Below, piece by piece: positions 19,328 through 28,392 of a DNA stretch of 64,000 nt. A program made the translations under genes and the position numbers. Below the pieces are notes generated by a model that was given only the letters and a program-made list of their open reading frames with translations, was not told the DNA's origin and did no database searches. How positions within the stretch are numbered: position 1 is the first letter of the stretch; every line of letters starts with the position of its first letter. The DNA is from an uncultured Granulosicoccus sp. (GTDB lineage Bacteria > Pseudomonadota > Gammaproteobacteria > Granulosicoccales > Granulosicoccaceae): positions 310,001 to 374,000 of the forward strand of contig CANMQI010000002.1 in assembly GCA_947499955.1 (NCBI GenBank), read 5' to 3'.

Positions 19328-20266
19328 ATGTTTCTGTTCTTGCTCGCCATCACAGGTGGTTGTCTTGGCTTGTATTTCGGTGGAGATCTGCTGCTCAAGG
19401 GCGCGTCCGCCATCGGCCGCAAACTGGGTTGGTCTGCGGCAGTCATCGGTTTTGTACTGATATCCCTGGGAACCAGTGCGCCTGAGCTGTTTGTCAGCGC
19501 AGGGGCGGCGCTGCAAGGTTACGGCGATGTGGCTGCCGGCAATGTGGTCGGGTCCAATATCGTCAATATTGCCATCGTTCTGGGACTTGGCGCCGTGATC
19601 ATACCGCTGTCAATCAATCGAGCCATCCGGGTGCATCAATTGCCCCTGATGCTGGGGCTGACCGTCATGGGGTTCGTGTTCCTGGTCGATGGTCATCTGG
19701 GACGCCTGGAAGGCGTGCTACTGCTGATCGGTGCTGTGGCCAGTATCTGGTGGGCCATGCGCGTGGACGGCGTACCGGATCTTGAGGAGGTTCTGGGTGA
19801 GGAGGTTCTGCACGCTGAAGAACAGGCTGCCTGGCTCAGTATGCTGTTCATTCTCGCCGGTGTACTGTTACTGCTTGTTGGTGCACAGGGTCTGATCTGG
19901 GGCGGTGTGGGCTTGGCCAAGGTGTTCGGAGTACCGGATGCCGTAGTGGCTCTGACAGTGACCTCGATCGGTACCGGTTTACCCGAGATCACGGCCACGG
20001 TGCTGGCCGTTGCCCGTCGCGACACCGATATGGCCGTGGGTAATGTCGTGGGTTCCAACATGCTGAACATCGGTCTGGTGCTGGGCTTCAGTGGGGTGGT
20101 AGCTCCCATCAACAGTAGTGGCGTCGGCATGTTGCCCCTGAGTATCATGCTGCTTCTGTCGTTCCTGATTCTGGCGCTGGCCTGGCGCCCGGGTTATGTT
20201 GCGCGCTGGGTGGGCGGAGCTCTGCTGGCGGCATTCACGGCATACACGGTCGTACTGGTTCAGTAG
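19328..20266 (+). CDS. Calcium/sodium antiporter, CaCA family
   Basis: Membrane exchanger of 312 residues with about ten helices in two inverted halves. The two alpha repeats are clear: SLGTSAPELFVSAGAALQGYGDVAAGNVVGSNIVNIAIVLG in the first half, and TSIGTGLPEITATVLAVARRDTDMAVGNVVGSNMLNIGLVLG in the second. These contain the ion-binding acidic and polar residues. An acidic cytoplasmic loop (LEEVLGEEVLHAEEQ) lies between the halves. It probably exports Ca2+ or Na+. The following nhaR gene begins 31 bases later on the same strand. Confidence 0.95.
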   Translation: MFLFLLAITGGCLGLYFGGDLLLKGASAIGRKLGWSAAVIGFVLISLGTSAPELFVSAGAALQGYGDVAAGNVVGSNIVNIAIVLGLGAVIIPLSINRAIRVHQLPLMLGLTVMGFVFLVDGHLGRLEGVLLLIGAVASIWWAMRVDGVPDLEEVLGEEVLHAEEQAAWLSMLFILAGVLLLLVGAQGLIWGGVGLAKVFGVPDAVVALTVTSIGTGLPEITATVLAVARRDTDMAVGNVVGSNMLNIGLVLGFSGVVAPINSSGVGMLPLSIMLLLSFLILALAWRPGYVARWVGGALLAAFTAYTVVLVQ

Positions 20267-20297
20267 TGCTCGTACTGGCAGCCCCGGGAGTCAGCTC

Positions 20298-21212
20298 ATG
20301 CGACATCTGAACTATAACCATCTGTTGTACTTTCACAGCGTTGCACGTGAAGGCAGCGTGGCCAAGGCTGCCAAGGTGCTGCATCTGACGCCGCAGACTG
20401 TCAGTGGCCAGATCAAGCTGCTTGAAGAGGCCATTGGAGAACCGCTGTTTCTGCGAGTCGGAAGGGGGTTGACACTGTCCGATACCGGGCGAGTCGTACA
20501 GTCCTATGCCGATGAGATCTTCTCGGTAGGCACCGCGCTGGCGCAGCGCCTGCAGACGTCGGGTCAGGAAAATCCTCGCTCGTTGCGTGTGGGAATCGTT
20601 GACTCCTTTCCCAAGCTGGTTGCCTGTCGGTTGCTGGGTGTCACACTGGGTGGCGATGAGCCAGTGCGTCTGTCGTGCTCGGAAGGCAAGCTGGAGTCGC
20701 TGCTGGCCGATCTGTCGGTGCACAAGCTGGACCTGATTCTGTCGGACAGGCCGGTTCCCACGGGGCTCAATGTGCGCGCCTACAATCATGCACTGGGCTC
20801 GAGCAATATGGCCTTCTTTGCGCCAAATGATTGGGCACCACGTCTGTCAGCCAATTTCCCGAAGTCACTGGCCGATGTCCCTGTCCTGCTGCCGGATGCA
20901 TCGAGCGCCTTGCGGCGCAGTCTGGACCACTGGTTCGATGAAATCGAGATTGTGCCGCGCGTTGTTGCCGAGTTCGATGACAGCGCTCTGATGAAGACCT
21001 TCGGGGAGGCCGGACAGGGGGTTTTTCCGGCACCCGGTGTGGTTGCCTCGGATATTGCCGGCAGTTGCCATGCCAGTCCCATCGGTTACATCGCCGAGGT
21101 GGTGGAGACTTTCATCGCCATTTCGCCGCAACGCCGCCTGCGTCATCCATCGGTACTGCGAATTGCCGATCATGCACGCGAAGTTCTCGCATCGCTGTCC
21201 CAGTCGGTATGA
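20298..21212 (+). CDS. nhaR: NhaR-type LysR-family activator
   Basis: 304-residue LysR-type regulator. The N-terminal helix-turn-helix MRHLNYNHLLYFHSVAREG followed by LHLTPQTVSGQIKLLEE is characteristic of NhaR, which activates sodium/proton antiporter genes in response to Na+. The C-terminal two-thirds is the effector-binding domain. The start ATG 20298 is set by this conserved N-terminus. Lying directly after a CaCA antiporter gene, it may regulate that gene instead of, or in addition to, nhaA. Confidence 0.88.
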   Translation: MRHLNYNHLLYFHSVAREGSVAKAAKVLHLTPQTVSGQIKLLEEAIGEPLFLRVGRGLTLSDTGRVVQSYADEIFSVGTALAQRLQTSGQENPRSLRVGIVDSFPKLVACRLLGVTLGGDEPVRLSCSEGKLESLLADLSVHKLDLILSDRPVPTGLNVRAYNHALGSSNMAFFAPNDWAPRLSANFPKSLADVPVLLPDASSALRRSLDHWFDEIEIVPRVVAEFDDSALMKTFGEAGQGVFPAPGVVASDIAGSCHASPIGYIAEVVETFIAISPQRRLRHPSVLRIADHAREVLASLSQSV

Positions 21213-21569
21213 AAAACCATACAGAACCGTAAGTTGGCGGCAAACACGCTGACAGTTTCAAGTCCGATAGTAAGGATCAGGAAGACAACACAGTGACGCT
21301 GGAGTCATTGTCTTGTGCCATCCCGACCGTGCACATCCTGACCCGGACTACATCGTATGAAATCACGAGTTGTTGCATCAGAAGCAGCCCCCGAGCGGCC
21401 GATAATCGCCGTGCGTGACCCCGTGGCCTGCCGTCGCGGCGCCCTGGCGGGCACCTCCTTCCTTGGACAATGATTCAGGGGATGGAATATCATGGATTCC
21501 CGCAAGGCTCCTCCATCGCTGCAGTCAGCCGGTAGCTATAGCCAGTCCGATTACCTCCACGGAGAACTG
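21213..21569. other. 357-base gap upstream of the two-component system
   Basis: I see no convincing gene in either strand. An open frame reaches back from the response regulator to ATG 21492, but it lacks a ribosome binding site and family similarity. This stretch probably holds the promoter of the two-component operon. Confidence 0.5.
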
Positions 21570-22247
21570 ATGCACATCTTGTTGGTTGAAGACGATAGCC
21601 ATACAGCCGACTACGCCGCCCGAGGTTTCAAGGAGGCTGGCCACGTGGTGGACGTTCTGGACAATGGTCGGGAGGCCATGATTCAGTGCCTGCAGACCGA
21701 CTACGATGTGCTGGTCGTGGACCGCATGTTGCCGGGTCTGGACGGACTGTCTCTGGTGAAGAGTCTGCGAGCATCGGGGGACAAGACCCCGGTGATCTTT
21801 CTGACCGCCGTGTCAGGTGTCGATGACAGGGTGGCAGGACTGGAAGCGGGTGCCGACGATTATCTGACCAAACCCTTCGCGTTTTCCGAGTTGCTGGCGC
21901 GCGTCCATGCGCTGGCCAGACGACCGGCTACCTCGGTAGAGACCACACATCTGCAGGTGGCCGATCTGCACCTGGATCTGCTGGCCAGGACAGCCCGCCG
22001 GGCTGATCAGGATATCGAACTGCAGCCGCGGGAGTTCACCTTGCTGGAAGTGCTGATGCGCAACGAGGGGCGGGTGGTAAGCCGTACCATGTTACTGGAG
22101 CAAGTCTGGGATTTTCATTTCGATCCGAAGACAAGCGTGGTTGAAACCCATATCAGTCGCCTGCGCAGCAAGATAGACAAACCTTTCCCGGAGCCATTGC
22201 TGCATACGGTGCGCAATCTGGGCTACAGCATGCATGCACCACGTTGA
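21570..22247 (+). CDS. OmpR-family response regulator
   Basis: 225-residue two-component regulator. The receiver domain has the acidic pair VEDD, the phosphoacceptor Asp in LVVDRMLPGLDG, the conserved Thr of FLTA and Lys of YLTKPF. The C-terminal winged-helix DNA-binding domain includes LQPREFTLLEVLMRNEGRVVSRTMLLEQVWDFHFDPKTSVVETHISRLR. The start ATG 21570 is preceded by GGAG at 21561 and begins directly at MHILLVEDD. The partner kinase follows 63 bases later. Confidence 0.95.
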   Translation: MHILLVEDDSHTADYAARGFKEAGHVVDVLDNGREAMIQCLQTDYDVLVVDRMLPGLDGLSLVKSLRASGDKTPVIFLTAVSGVDDRVAGLEAGADDYLTKPFAFSELLARVHALARRPATSVETTHLQVADLHLDLLARTARRADQDIELQPREFTLLEVLMRNEGRVVSRTMLLEQVWDFHFDPKTSVVETHISRLRSKIDKPFPEPLLHTVRNLGYSMHAPR

Positions 22248-22310
22248 CAGCGTGGCGTCCCTCGCCATTGCAGGCTTACAGGGGCGCAGAACGAATCAAG
22301 GAAATCAGTC

Positions 22311-23858
22311 ATGGCAGTGACACCCGACAATACGGCGCTGAGCGGTAAGTTCCGTTCACTGGCCAGCTCTCTGAACACGTCCTGTCCGGGGCGGGGCATT
22401 ACCAGCCCGGAAGACGATAAGTCTCAGGTGGGGGAAGCGCCGCCGGACACGCTGAGGGCACGCCTGCGCGGCCGTCTGTTCCAGCGATTCGGGCTGCTTC
22501 GCAGCATCGCCTTTCGTATGGGCTTCCTCTTCTGGCTGCTGTTCACCCTGTGTTTCGGGGGTGGTTCCTACATGGTGTACGTGACACTGCAAGACCGGGT
22601 GCTCGATCGTATCGATGAGTCCATTGAAGGTCGTTTTGCCGAAATGCATGATGTCTTCACCACCATCGGCATCGATGCGGTCGTCAAGATGGCGGATGCG
22701 CGCAGTGATCTGCCGATGGTCTCATCCATGGGCTTCTACCTGTCCAACCCGGAAGGAGAGCGGGTTGCCGGCAATCTGCCGCTTTGCCTGGCGAACAAGG
22801 GCTGGGAAGTGCTCAGTGGTCTGGATCTCGGGCTGGAAGGTGATGACAGCCAGTACCGTTTCTATACCGGCGAGATTGGTGGCTACAAGCTGTCCATGGG
22901 CAGGAGTCTTGATGATCTGGTAGAACTGCGCAAGATCACACTGTCCTGCCTGTTGTGGACCTCCCTGCTGTCGACCTTGCTGGCCTTTGTGGTAGGGGGC
23001 TACTTTGCACGCAGCACACACAGGCGAGTGTCGGGTATTTCCGCATCGCTGGATGTCGTTGGCAAGGGCAATCTGGGTGCACGACTGCCGATCAGCTGTG
23101 CGGGTGATGACGTTGATCAATTGTCCGAGAAGATCAATGATTCACTGGAGCGTCTCGAACACACGGTCAACGGCATGCGGCAGGTCAGTACCGACATTGC
23201 ACATGATCTGAAGACGCCGCTCAACCGGCTCTATATCGGTCTCGAGGAGGCGGCCGATAAAAGTCGCTCGGGTGCCTGCGTCGGGCAGGAGCTGGATGCA
23301 GCGCTGGAAGAAACCCAGGCAATCAATGCCACCTTCGAGGCCTTGCTGCGAATCGCCCAGATAGAGGCCGGTGCGCGAAAATCCCAGTTCAAGCATTTTG
23401 ATCTGGCCACTGTGTTGGAGACGGCTGCCGAGGTCTATTCTCCCGTGGTCGATGAACAGTGCCAGGAGTTGATCGTGGACATGCCGGCAGGGCTGTCCTT
23501 ACCGATGCTGGGGGATCGGCATCTGGCCTTGCAGCTGGTAGTCAATCTGATCGAGAACGCGGTTCATCACTGTTCGGATAACACCGTCATCCGGTTGAGC
23601 GCTGGTGTGGACGATGGGACGGTCTGGTTTCGGGTGGCAGACTCCGGCCCGGGTATTCCTGCTGCGGAACGTGAAAAGGTATTCCAGCGGCTCTATCGGC
23701 TGGAGCGTAGTCGTACCACTCGTGGTACAGGACTTGGTTTGAGTCTGGTCAAGGCTATCGCGGACTTGCATTGTGGTACGGTTTTTCTGGATGACAACAA
23801 ACCGGGGCTGGCGGTGACGGTACGTTTTGATCGCAACTGCCCGAGCGAAAGCCATTGA
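22311..23858 (+). CDS. Sensor histidine kinase, HAMP-HisKA type
   Basis: 515-residue inner-membrane kinase partnered with the preceding regulator. A 60-residue cytoplasmic N-terminal extension precedes the first membrane helix (GFLFWLLFTLCFGGGSYMVY), which is unusual. A periplasmic sensor domain of about 110 residues, a second helix (LLWTSLLSTLLAFVVGGYF) and a HAMP linker follow. The H-box is STDIAHDLKTPLNRL. The ATP-binding domain has the N-box VNLIENAVHH, GPGIP and GTGLGLSLVKAI. AAGGAA before ATG 22311 supports this start. The signal sensed is unknown. Confidence 0.94.
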   Translation: MAVTPDNTALSGKFRSLASSLNTSCPGRGITSPEDDKSQVGEAPPDTLRARLRGRLFQRFGLLRSIAFRMGFLFWLLFTLCFGGGSYMVYVTLQDRVLDRIDESIEGRFAEMHDVFTTIGIDAVVKMADARSDLPMVSSMGFYLSNPEGERVAGNLPLCLANKGWEVLSGLDLGLEGDDSQYRFYTGEIGGYKLSMGRSLDDLVELRKITLSCLLWTSLLSTLLAFVVGGYFARSTHRRVSGISASLDVVGKGNLGARLPISCAGDDVDQLSEKINDSLERLEHTVNGMRQVSTDIAHDLKTPLNRLYIGLEEAADKSRSGACVGQELDAALEETQAINATFEALLRIAQIEAGARKSQFKHFDLATVLETAAEVYSPVVDEQCQELIVDMPAGLSLPMLGDRHLALQLVVNLIENAVHHCSDNTVIRLSAGVDDGTVWFRVADSGPGIPAAEREKVFQRLYRLERSRTTRGTGLGLSLVKAIADLHCGTVFLDDNKPGLAVTVRFDRNCPSESH

Positions 23859-23876
23859 TGCCAGAGCCGATCACTG

Positions 23877-24377
23877 TCACTGTTGATCAGCCACTTCGTA
23901 GCGGGCGTCCACCTGCACCGGGAAGTTCAGGGAACGCGCGATGAAGCAGTATTGGTGGATAAGGCCATGTACCGCATCGGCCTGCTGGACGTCCGTACCC
24001 GAAGATACTTGTATGAGAGGGTGCAGAGTGGCCGATAGAAAACGCCCCGCGCCATCCGGACTCGTCTCGCCCAGCCCGACAGGGTTGTCACTGTAGCCCT
24101 GCACGACGATACCCCGACTGCTGGCCAGGTGCAGATACCACAGCATATGGCAGGCAGACACAGTCGCCAGTAGCAGGTCTTCCGGGTTATGCAGGCCCGG
24201 ATCTCCGCCCAGTAGCGGATCATTGGAGCAGTGAACGACCGGTTTGCCCGGCGTCGAGATGTCCCAGCTACGCTGGTAGGCACGATAGCTGGCCGTGCCC
24301 TGTCCTGTATTGCCGGTCCATTCGACGCGGGCCGTGTAGTCGTGTTGTTGGCCCGAGCTGGTCTTGTGAGTGGGCAT
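23877..24377 (-). CDS. OsmC-family peroxiredoxin
   Basis: 166-residue OsmC/Ohr-like protein, expected to reduce organic hydroperoxides using a reactive Cys. NPEDLLLATVSACHMLWYLHLA contains one family Cys in the usual helix, and the second appears in YCFIARSLNFPV near the C-terminus. The spacing and the LLLATVSACHMLWYLH segment fit the OsmC rather than the Ohr branch. It stands alone and convergent with the two-component operon. Confidence 0.9.
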   Translation of the reverse strand: MPTHKTSSGQQHDYTARVEWTGNTGQGTASYRAYQRSWDISTPGKPVVHCSNDPLLGGDPGLHNPEDLLLATVSACHMLWYLHLASSRGIVVQGYSDNPVGLGETSPDGAGRFLSATLHPLIQVSSGTDVQQADAVHGLIHQYCFIARSLNFPVQVDARYEVADQQ

Positions 24378-24496
24378 GGTGGGCTGTTCTCTCGCTTGTT
24401 CGTGGAAAGGCTTGCCGTACTTTCATGCGGCCAATGATAGCCGGCTTCACACGAGCAACAACTCCGGACCATGCGAAAGTACATTCTCCAGACATG

Positions 24497-24534
24497 AAAA
24501 AAGCCGCCGCTGAACGAGTCAGGGGCGGCTTTTC
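24497..24534 (-). terminator. Terminator downstream of rpoH
   Basis: Read on the minus strand, a GC-rich stem (GCCGCCCC pairing with the GCGGCGGC side) with flanking A and T runs ends in six T residues at 24502-24497. It lies about 60 bases beyond the rpoH stop. The A/T-symmetric flanks mean it could function in both directions. Confidence 0.85.
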
Positions 24535-24592
24535 TGCTTCCCGGTATGACCGAAAATCGGTCAACCGTGTGAAGAGGCTTTCCTGCGAAAGA

Positions 24593-25465
24593 TCAGGCAG
24601 CCATCAGATGGGTCTTGATCTTCTTCATGGCAGCCTTCTCGATCTGGCGAATACGTTCGGCAGAGACGCCGTATTCATCAGCCAGCTCATGCAGAGTCGA
24701 CTTCTCGTCTTCCAACCAGCGTCGCTGCAGGATGGTACGGCTACGATCGTCGAGAATCTCGAAACCGGCAGCCAGGCCTTCGTGAGAGTTGTTGCGACCA
24801 TCTTCGCGTTCCAGAATCATGGATGGGTCATCCTGTTCCTGGAAAAGCGATTCGGATGGAGACAGGCTCACGCGATCTTCGCTGGCACCCGGAGGCGCAT
24901 CGAAGGCACTGTCATGCCCGTGCATGCGTGATTCCATCTCGACAACCACTTTCTCGTCGACACCCAGATCCTTGGCCACCGCTTCCACTTCTTCCTGGCT
25001 GAACCAGTTGAGCTGCTTCTTGGCACTACGCAGCTTGAAGAACAGTTTTCGCTGTGACTTGGTAGTCGCCACCTTCACGATGCGCCAGTTACGAATGACA
25101 TATTCATGAATCTCGGCGCGAATCCAGTGCACGGCAAAGGAAATAAGGCGTACACCGACGTCGGGGTCAAATCGCTTGACCGCCTTCATCAGGCCGATAT
25201 TGCCTTCCTGTACCAGGTCAGCCATGGGCAGACCATAGCCCTTGTATGTGCGGGCAATATGGACCACGAAACGCAACTGTGACATGACCAGTTGACGCGC
25301 AGCGTCCAGATCCTCATCATTGCGCAGGCGGCGCGCCAGCTTCTGCTCTTCCTCAACGGAAAGCAGATCGATATTGGCAATCTTGGCCAGATAGCTGTTC
25401 AGGTCGTCAGCAATGACGGGAATGGTCATCGCTGTATTCTTGTTAGCAGTCAGGGCGTTACTCAT
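24593..25465 (-). CDS. rpoH: RNA polymerase sigma-32 heat-shock factor
   Basis: Alternative sigma factor that directs RNA polymerase to heat-shock promoters. Region 2 is clear in RFVVHIARTYKGYGLPMADLVQEGNIGLMKAVKRFDP with the downstream ISFAVHWIRAEIHEYVIRNWRIVK. The RpoH box, QRKLFFKLR, separates it from other sigma factors. Region 4 holds the helix-turn-helix with LHELADEYGVSAERIRQIEKAAMKKIK. The start ATG 25465 has GGAG nine bases upstream. A perfect CIRCE operator lies just before it. The gene follows ftsYEX as in most gammaproteobacteria. Confidence 0.98.
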   Translation of the reverse strand: MSNALTANKNTAMTIPVIADDLNSYLAKIANIDLLSVEEEQKLARRLRNDEDLDAARQLVMSQLRFVVHIARTYKGYGLPMADLVQEGNIGLMKAVKRFDPDVGVRLISFAVHWIRAEIHEYVIRNWRIVKVATTKSQRKLFFKLRSAKKQLNWFSQEEVEAVAKDLGVDEKVVVEMESRMHGHDSAFDAPPGASEDRVSLSPSESLFQEQDDPSMILEREDGRNNSHEGLAAGFEILDDRSRTILQRRWLEDEKSTLHELADEYGVSAERIRQIEKAAMKKIKTHLMAA

Positions 25466-25502
25466 CAGATGTTTCTCCAACAACCGTCGGGACGGCGTTA
25501 TC

Positions 25503-25529
25503 TTAGCACTCGACAGTTATGAGTGCTAA
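25503..25529 (-). promoter_or_regulatory. CIRCE operator (HrcA site) over the rpoH promoter
   Basis: TTAGCACTC (25503-25511), nine spacer bases, then GAGTGCTAA (25521-25529): an exact match to the CIRCE consensus TTAGCACTC-N9-GAGTGCTAA bound by the heat-shock repressor HrcA. On the minus strand a plausible sigma-70 promoter is embedded in it (TTAGCA, 18 bases, TAAGAT), so a bound repressor would block transcription of rpoH. The operator ends 38 bases before the rpoH start. No hrcA gene is in the window. Confidence 0.93.
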
Positions 25530-25625
25530 ATAGCGGCAAGGTTCCAGTCAGATTTACACAATCGAACCGTTATTCGCCGAGTTGTAACTCAATGCTTATT
25601 TCTACGAAAACAAGGGCTTGTCAGA

Positions 25626-26588
25626 TCATTTTCCGTTTGATCCGCGCTGCGTCAGTTGCTGTGAAGGTCGGTACATGCTGGATAGCGCCCCCACGATTCC
25701 AAGCGCAATGGATACAGCCAGAACAATGCCTATTTGTGAGGGCGTGGGATGACTTAAACGAAAGGTGCTCTCGTACAGAGATGAAAGATCATCGGCGGGT
25801 TGCCTGATCGCATTGAACGCGATAACCGCAATAATGCTCGCTACCACTCCACCGAGCAGTCCATAGAGTGCGCCAATATACAGAATCGGCCGGTTCATGA
25901 AGAAGCTGCTGGCTCCCAGAAGACTGGCGACTTCCATCTCGCTACGTCGCCGCGACAGCTCCAGGCGAATCGTATTGGCAATGACCAACAGCGCCGTCAG
26001 CGTCAGGAAGAGCGCCAGCAGGCCGCCCACCAGCTGAATCAGGGAGACCACGGCCTGCAGCCGTCTGACCCAGCGAAGATCGAACTGGACGCGCTCCACC
26101 GCCTCGCTCTGGCGCAGTGACGCGGCCAGAGCTTCCACCGTGCCGGCTCGCAGAACGTTGCTGTCCGGGAATACGATGATTGCACCCGGTAGGGGATTGG
26201 CGCCCAGGGCGTCGACGGCAGCGCCGATATCACTGTTTTCCCGGAACAGGGCAAGCGCCTCGTCGCGACTGATGTAACGCGTATCGCGAATGCCTTCCCG
26301 GGAGGCCCATTCGATGGACAGGGCTGCTCCGTCCAGGTCGCTGACACTGTCTTGCAGGTAGGCCGTCAGACTTTCGCCTTCGATGCTGCGGCTACTCAGC
26401 TGTTGCAGGGCGCTGCTGGCAAACAGCAACATGACGGGCAGGGCCAGAGTGATACCCAGAACCAGCAGGGTGATCAGGCTGGCAAACTTGTGGCGTTTGA
26501 GTTGCCGCAGGCTTTGCGCCAGGGCGTAGCCTCGCTTGCCGTAGGTCCAGCGAGGCCCGGCGGCATTGGCTGCTTGTTCAGTACTCAT
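25626..26588 (-). CDS. ftsX: Cell division protein FtsX
   Basis: Permease-like subunit of the FtsEX complex, which activates septal peptidoglycan hydrolases during division. The 320-residue protein has a cytoplasmic N-terminal tail, a first helix (FASLITLLVLGITLALPVMLLF), a large periplasmic domain with VFPDSNVLRAGTVEALAASLRQ, and three further helices that end in the cytoplasm. ELSRRRSEMEVASLLGAS is a conserved cytoplasmic loop. It lies 42 bases after ftsE. Confidence 0.96.
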   Translation of the reverse strand: MSTEQAANAAGPRWTYGKRGYALAQSLRQLKRHKFASLITLLVLGITLALPVMLLFASSALQQLSSRSIEGESLTAYLQDSVSDLDGAALSIEWASREGIRDTRYISRDEALALFRENSDIGAAVDALGANPLPGAIIVFPDSNVLRAGTVEALAASLRQSEAVERVQFDLRWVRRLQAVVSLIQLVGGLLALFLTLTALLVIANTIRLELSRRRSEMEVASLLGASSFFMNRPILYIGALYGLLGGVVASIIAVIAFNAIRQPADDLSSLYESTFRLSHPTPSQIGIVLAVSIALGIVGALSSMYRPSQQLTQRGSNGK

Positions 26589-26630
26589 GGCCGGACATGT
26601 CTCGCAAACGGTCGACTGGGGTTGAAGGAT

Positions 26631-27347
26631 TCATCGCGCATGATCGGACTTCTGACGGCCTCGCGCCGCAGGGGCAGGGGAGTCTTCCTGTGGGGCGCCG
26701 GTCAGCTTGCCCTGATGCAGCTGCAGACGCGGATATCTGAATGTGTCCAGCAGGCTCTGATCGTGCGTGGCGAACAGCACGGTTACGCCTGATGCGTTGA
26801 ACTGCATGAACAATTGCATGATCTCGGCGCTGATGTCGGGGTCCAGATTGCCGGTAGGTTCATCCGCCAATAACAGCTTGGGGCGCGCCACTACCGCCCG
26901 GGCGATACCGATGCGCTGCTGTTCACCGCCGGAGAGCACCTGCGGGTTCTCGAGGGCCTTGTCGGCCAGTCCGACGCGGTTCAGGGCCGCGCTGACTCGG
27001 GTCTTGATGTCGTTGTATCGATACCCGCCGATGATGAGTGGAAAGGCAACATTGTCGAACACGCTGCGATCAGGCAGGAGCTGGTTATCCTGAAAGACGA
27101 TGCCCATCTGCTGCCGCAGTGCCGGTTCCTGACGCGGGCGCAGCTGGTTGTAGTGGATGTTGCCGACTTGAATGTCACCGCTTGTCGGACGTTCCAGGCG
27201 TGCCACGAGTCTCAGCAGGGAGCTCTTGCCCGCACCGGAATGTCCGGTGAGGAAGGTAAACGAGCCCGCATTGAGTGTGAAGCTGACATCCTGCAGGGCA
27301 AAGCGCCCCGGAAGATACTCCAGACTGACGTGCTCGAAGACAATCAC
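26631..27347 (-). CDS. ftsE: Cell division ATP-binding protein FtsE
   Basis: ATPase subunit of FtsEX. The Walker A motif is GHSGAGKSSLLRL, the ABC signature LSGGEQQRIGIARAVV and the Walker B LLLADEPTGNLDP, followed by the switch His in FATHD. The N-terminal MIVFEHVSLEYLPG is typical. The 238-residue length is slightly longer than usual, with a 25-residue polar tail after the core. Its start overlaps the ftsY stop by four bases. Confidence 0.97.
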   Translation of the reverse strand: MIVFEHVSLEYLPGRFALQDVSFTLNAGSFTFLTGHSGAGKSSLLRLVARLERPTSGDIQVGNIHYNQLRPRQEPALRQQMGIVFQDNQLLPDRSVFDNVAFPLIIGGYRYNDIKTRVSAALNRVGLADKALENPQVLSGGEQQRIGIARAVVARPKLLLADEPTGNLDPDISAEIMQLFMQFNASGVTVLFATHDQSLLDTFRYPRLQLHQGKLTGAPQEDSPAPAARGRQKSDHAR

Positions 27348-28315
27348 GAGATGCTGACCAGCGCGTTGACGTAGCGTTCGGCTTCGAATACTTCCAGATC
27401 CTCCACCTTCTCGCCCACACCGATGAAGCGGATGGGAAGTCCCAGATGCTCGGCAATGGCAAAGATGACACCGCCCTTGGCCGTACCGTCGAGTTTGGTG
27501 ACGACCATGCCGGTCAATTGCATGGCTTCATGAAACTGACGAGCCTGGTTGAGAGCGTTCTGGCCGGTACCGCCATCGAGCACGATCAGGGTTTCATGCG
27601 GGGCTGTCGGGTCGATCTTGCCGATCACGCGCTTGACCTTCTGTAGCTCTTCCATCAGGTTGTTCTGCGTGTGCAGACGGCCAGCCGTATCGGCAATCAG
27701 TACGTCGATGCCTCGGGCCTTGGCTGACTGGACCGCATCGAAGATGACGGAGGCGGAATCCGCACCGGTACCCTGTGCGATGACAGGTACCTGGTTTCTG
27801 TCACCCCAGGCCTGCAACTGTTCCACAGCAGCCGCTCTGAAGGTGTCTCCTGCGGCCAGCATGACGCTCTTGCCGCCGTCCTGCAGCTGCTTTGCAAGCT
27901 TGCCGATGGTGGTCGTCTTGCCGGAGCCATTGACCCCGACAACCAGAATCACGAAAGGGGAGTCGCTGTCCGGAATTTCCAGTGGCTGCTCCACCGGTAC
28001 CAGCAGCCGGGTCAGTTCCTTCTGCAGAGCCAGTCGCAGGGCTTCGGAATCTCCCACTTCAGAGCGGTTGACCTGCTGGTTCAGCGAAGCCATGACCCGA
28101 GAGGTGGCTTCCATGCCCACATCGGCCATGATCAGCTGGCTTTCAAGCTCTTCGAGCAGATCGGCATCAATCGGCTTGTTGCCGAGCATGAAGTCCAGCA
28201 GATTGTCGCGAAATCTGGAGCGGGTGCGCGAAAGCTTCGCATCGAGCGGTGCATCGCTTTCCGGTGCCTGCTCACGCTGTGTCTTTTGCCGTTTGAGAAA
28301 ACTGAATATGCCCAT
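27344..28315 (-). CDS. ftsY: Signal recognition particle receptor FtsY
   Basis: GTPase that docks SRP-ribosome complexes at the membrane. The N and G domains are complete: GVNGSGKTTTIGKLA (G1), DTFRAAAVEQL (G2), DTAGRLH (G3), TKLDGTAKGG (G4) and the GVGEKVEDLEVF closing motif. At 323 residues it has only a short N-terminal segment before the N domain, not the long acidic A domain of E. coli FtsY. It starts the ftsY-ftsE-ftsX operon and is divergent from rsmD. Confidence 0.97.
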   Translation of the reverse strand: MGIFSFLKRQKTQREQAPESDAPLDAKLSRTRSRFRDNLLDFMLGNKPIDADLLEELESQLIMADVGMEATSRVMASLNQQVNRSEVGDSEALRLALQKELTRLLVPVEQPLEIPDSDSPFVILVVGVNGSGKTTTIGKLAKQLQDGGKSVMLAAGDTFRAAAVEQLQAWGDRNQVPVIAQGTGADSASVIFDAVQSAKARGIDVLIADTAGRLHTQNNLMEELQKVKRVIGKIDPTAPHETLIVLDGGTGQNALNQARQFHEAMQLTGMVVTKLDGTAKGGVIFAIAEHLGLPIRFIGVGEKVEDLEVFEAERYVNALVSIS

Positions 28316-28392
28316 CGATGGCCTGCTGACGTTCCAGAAATGTAGGGGTATCGTGTGTTTTGTGTGTGCCGGGATGCCATTACGTCGGTATC

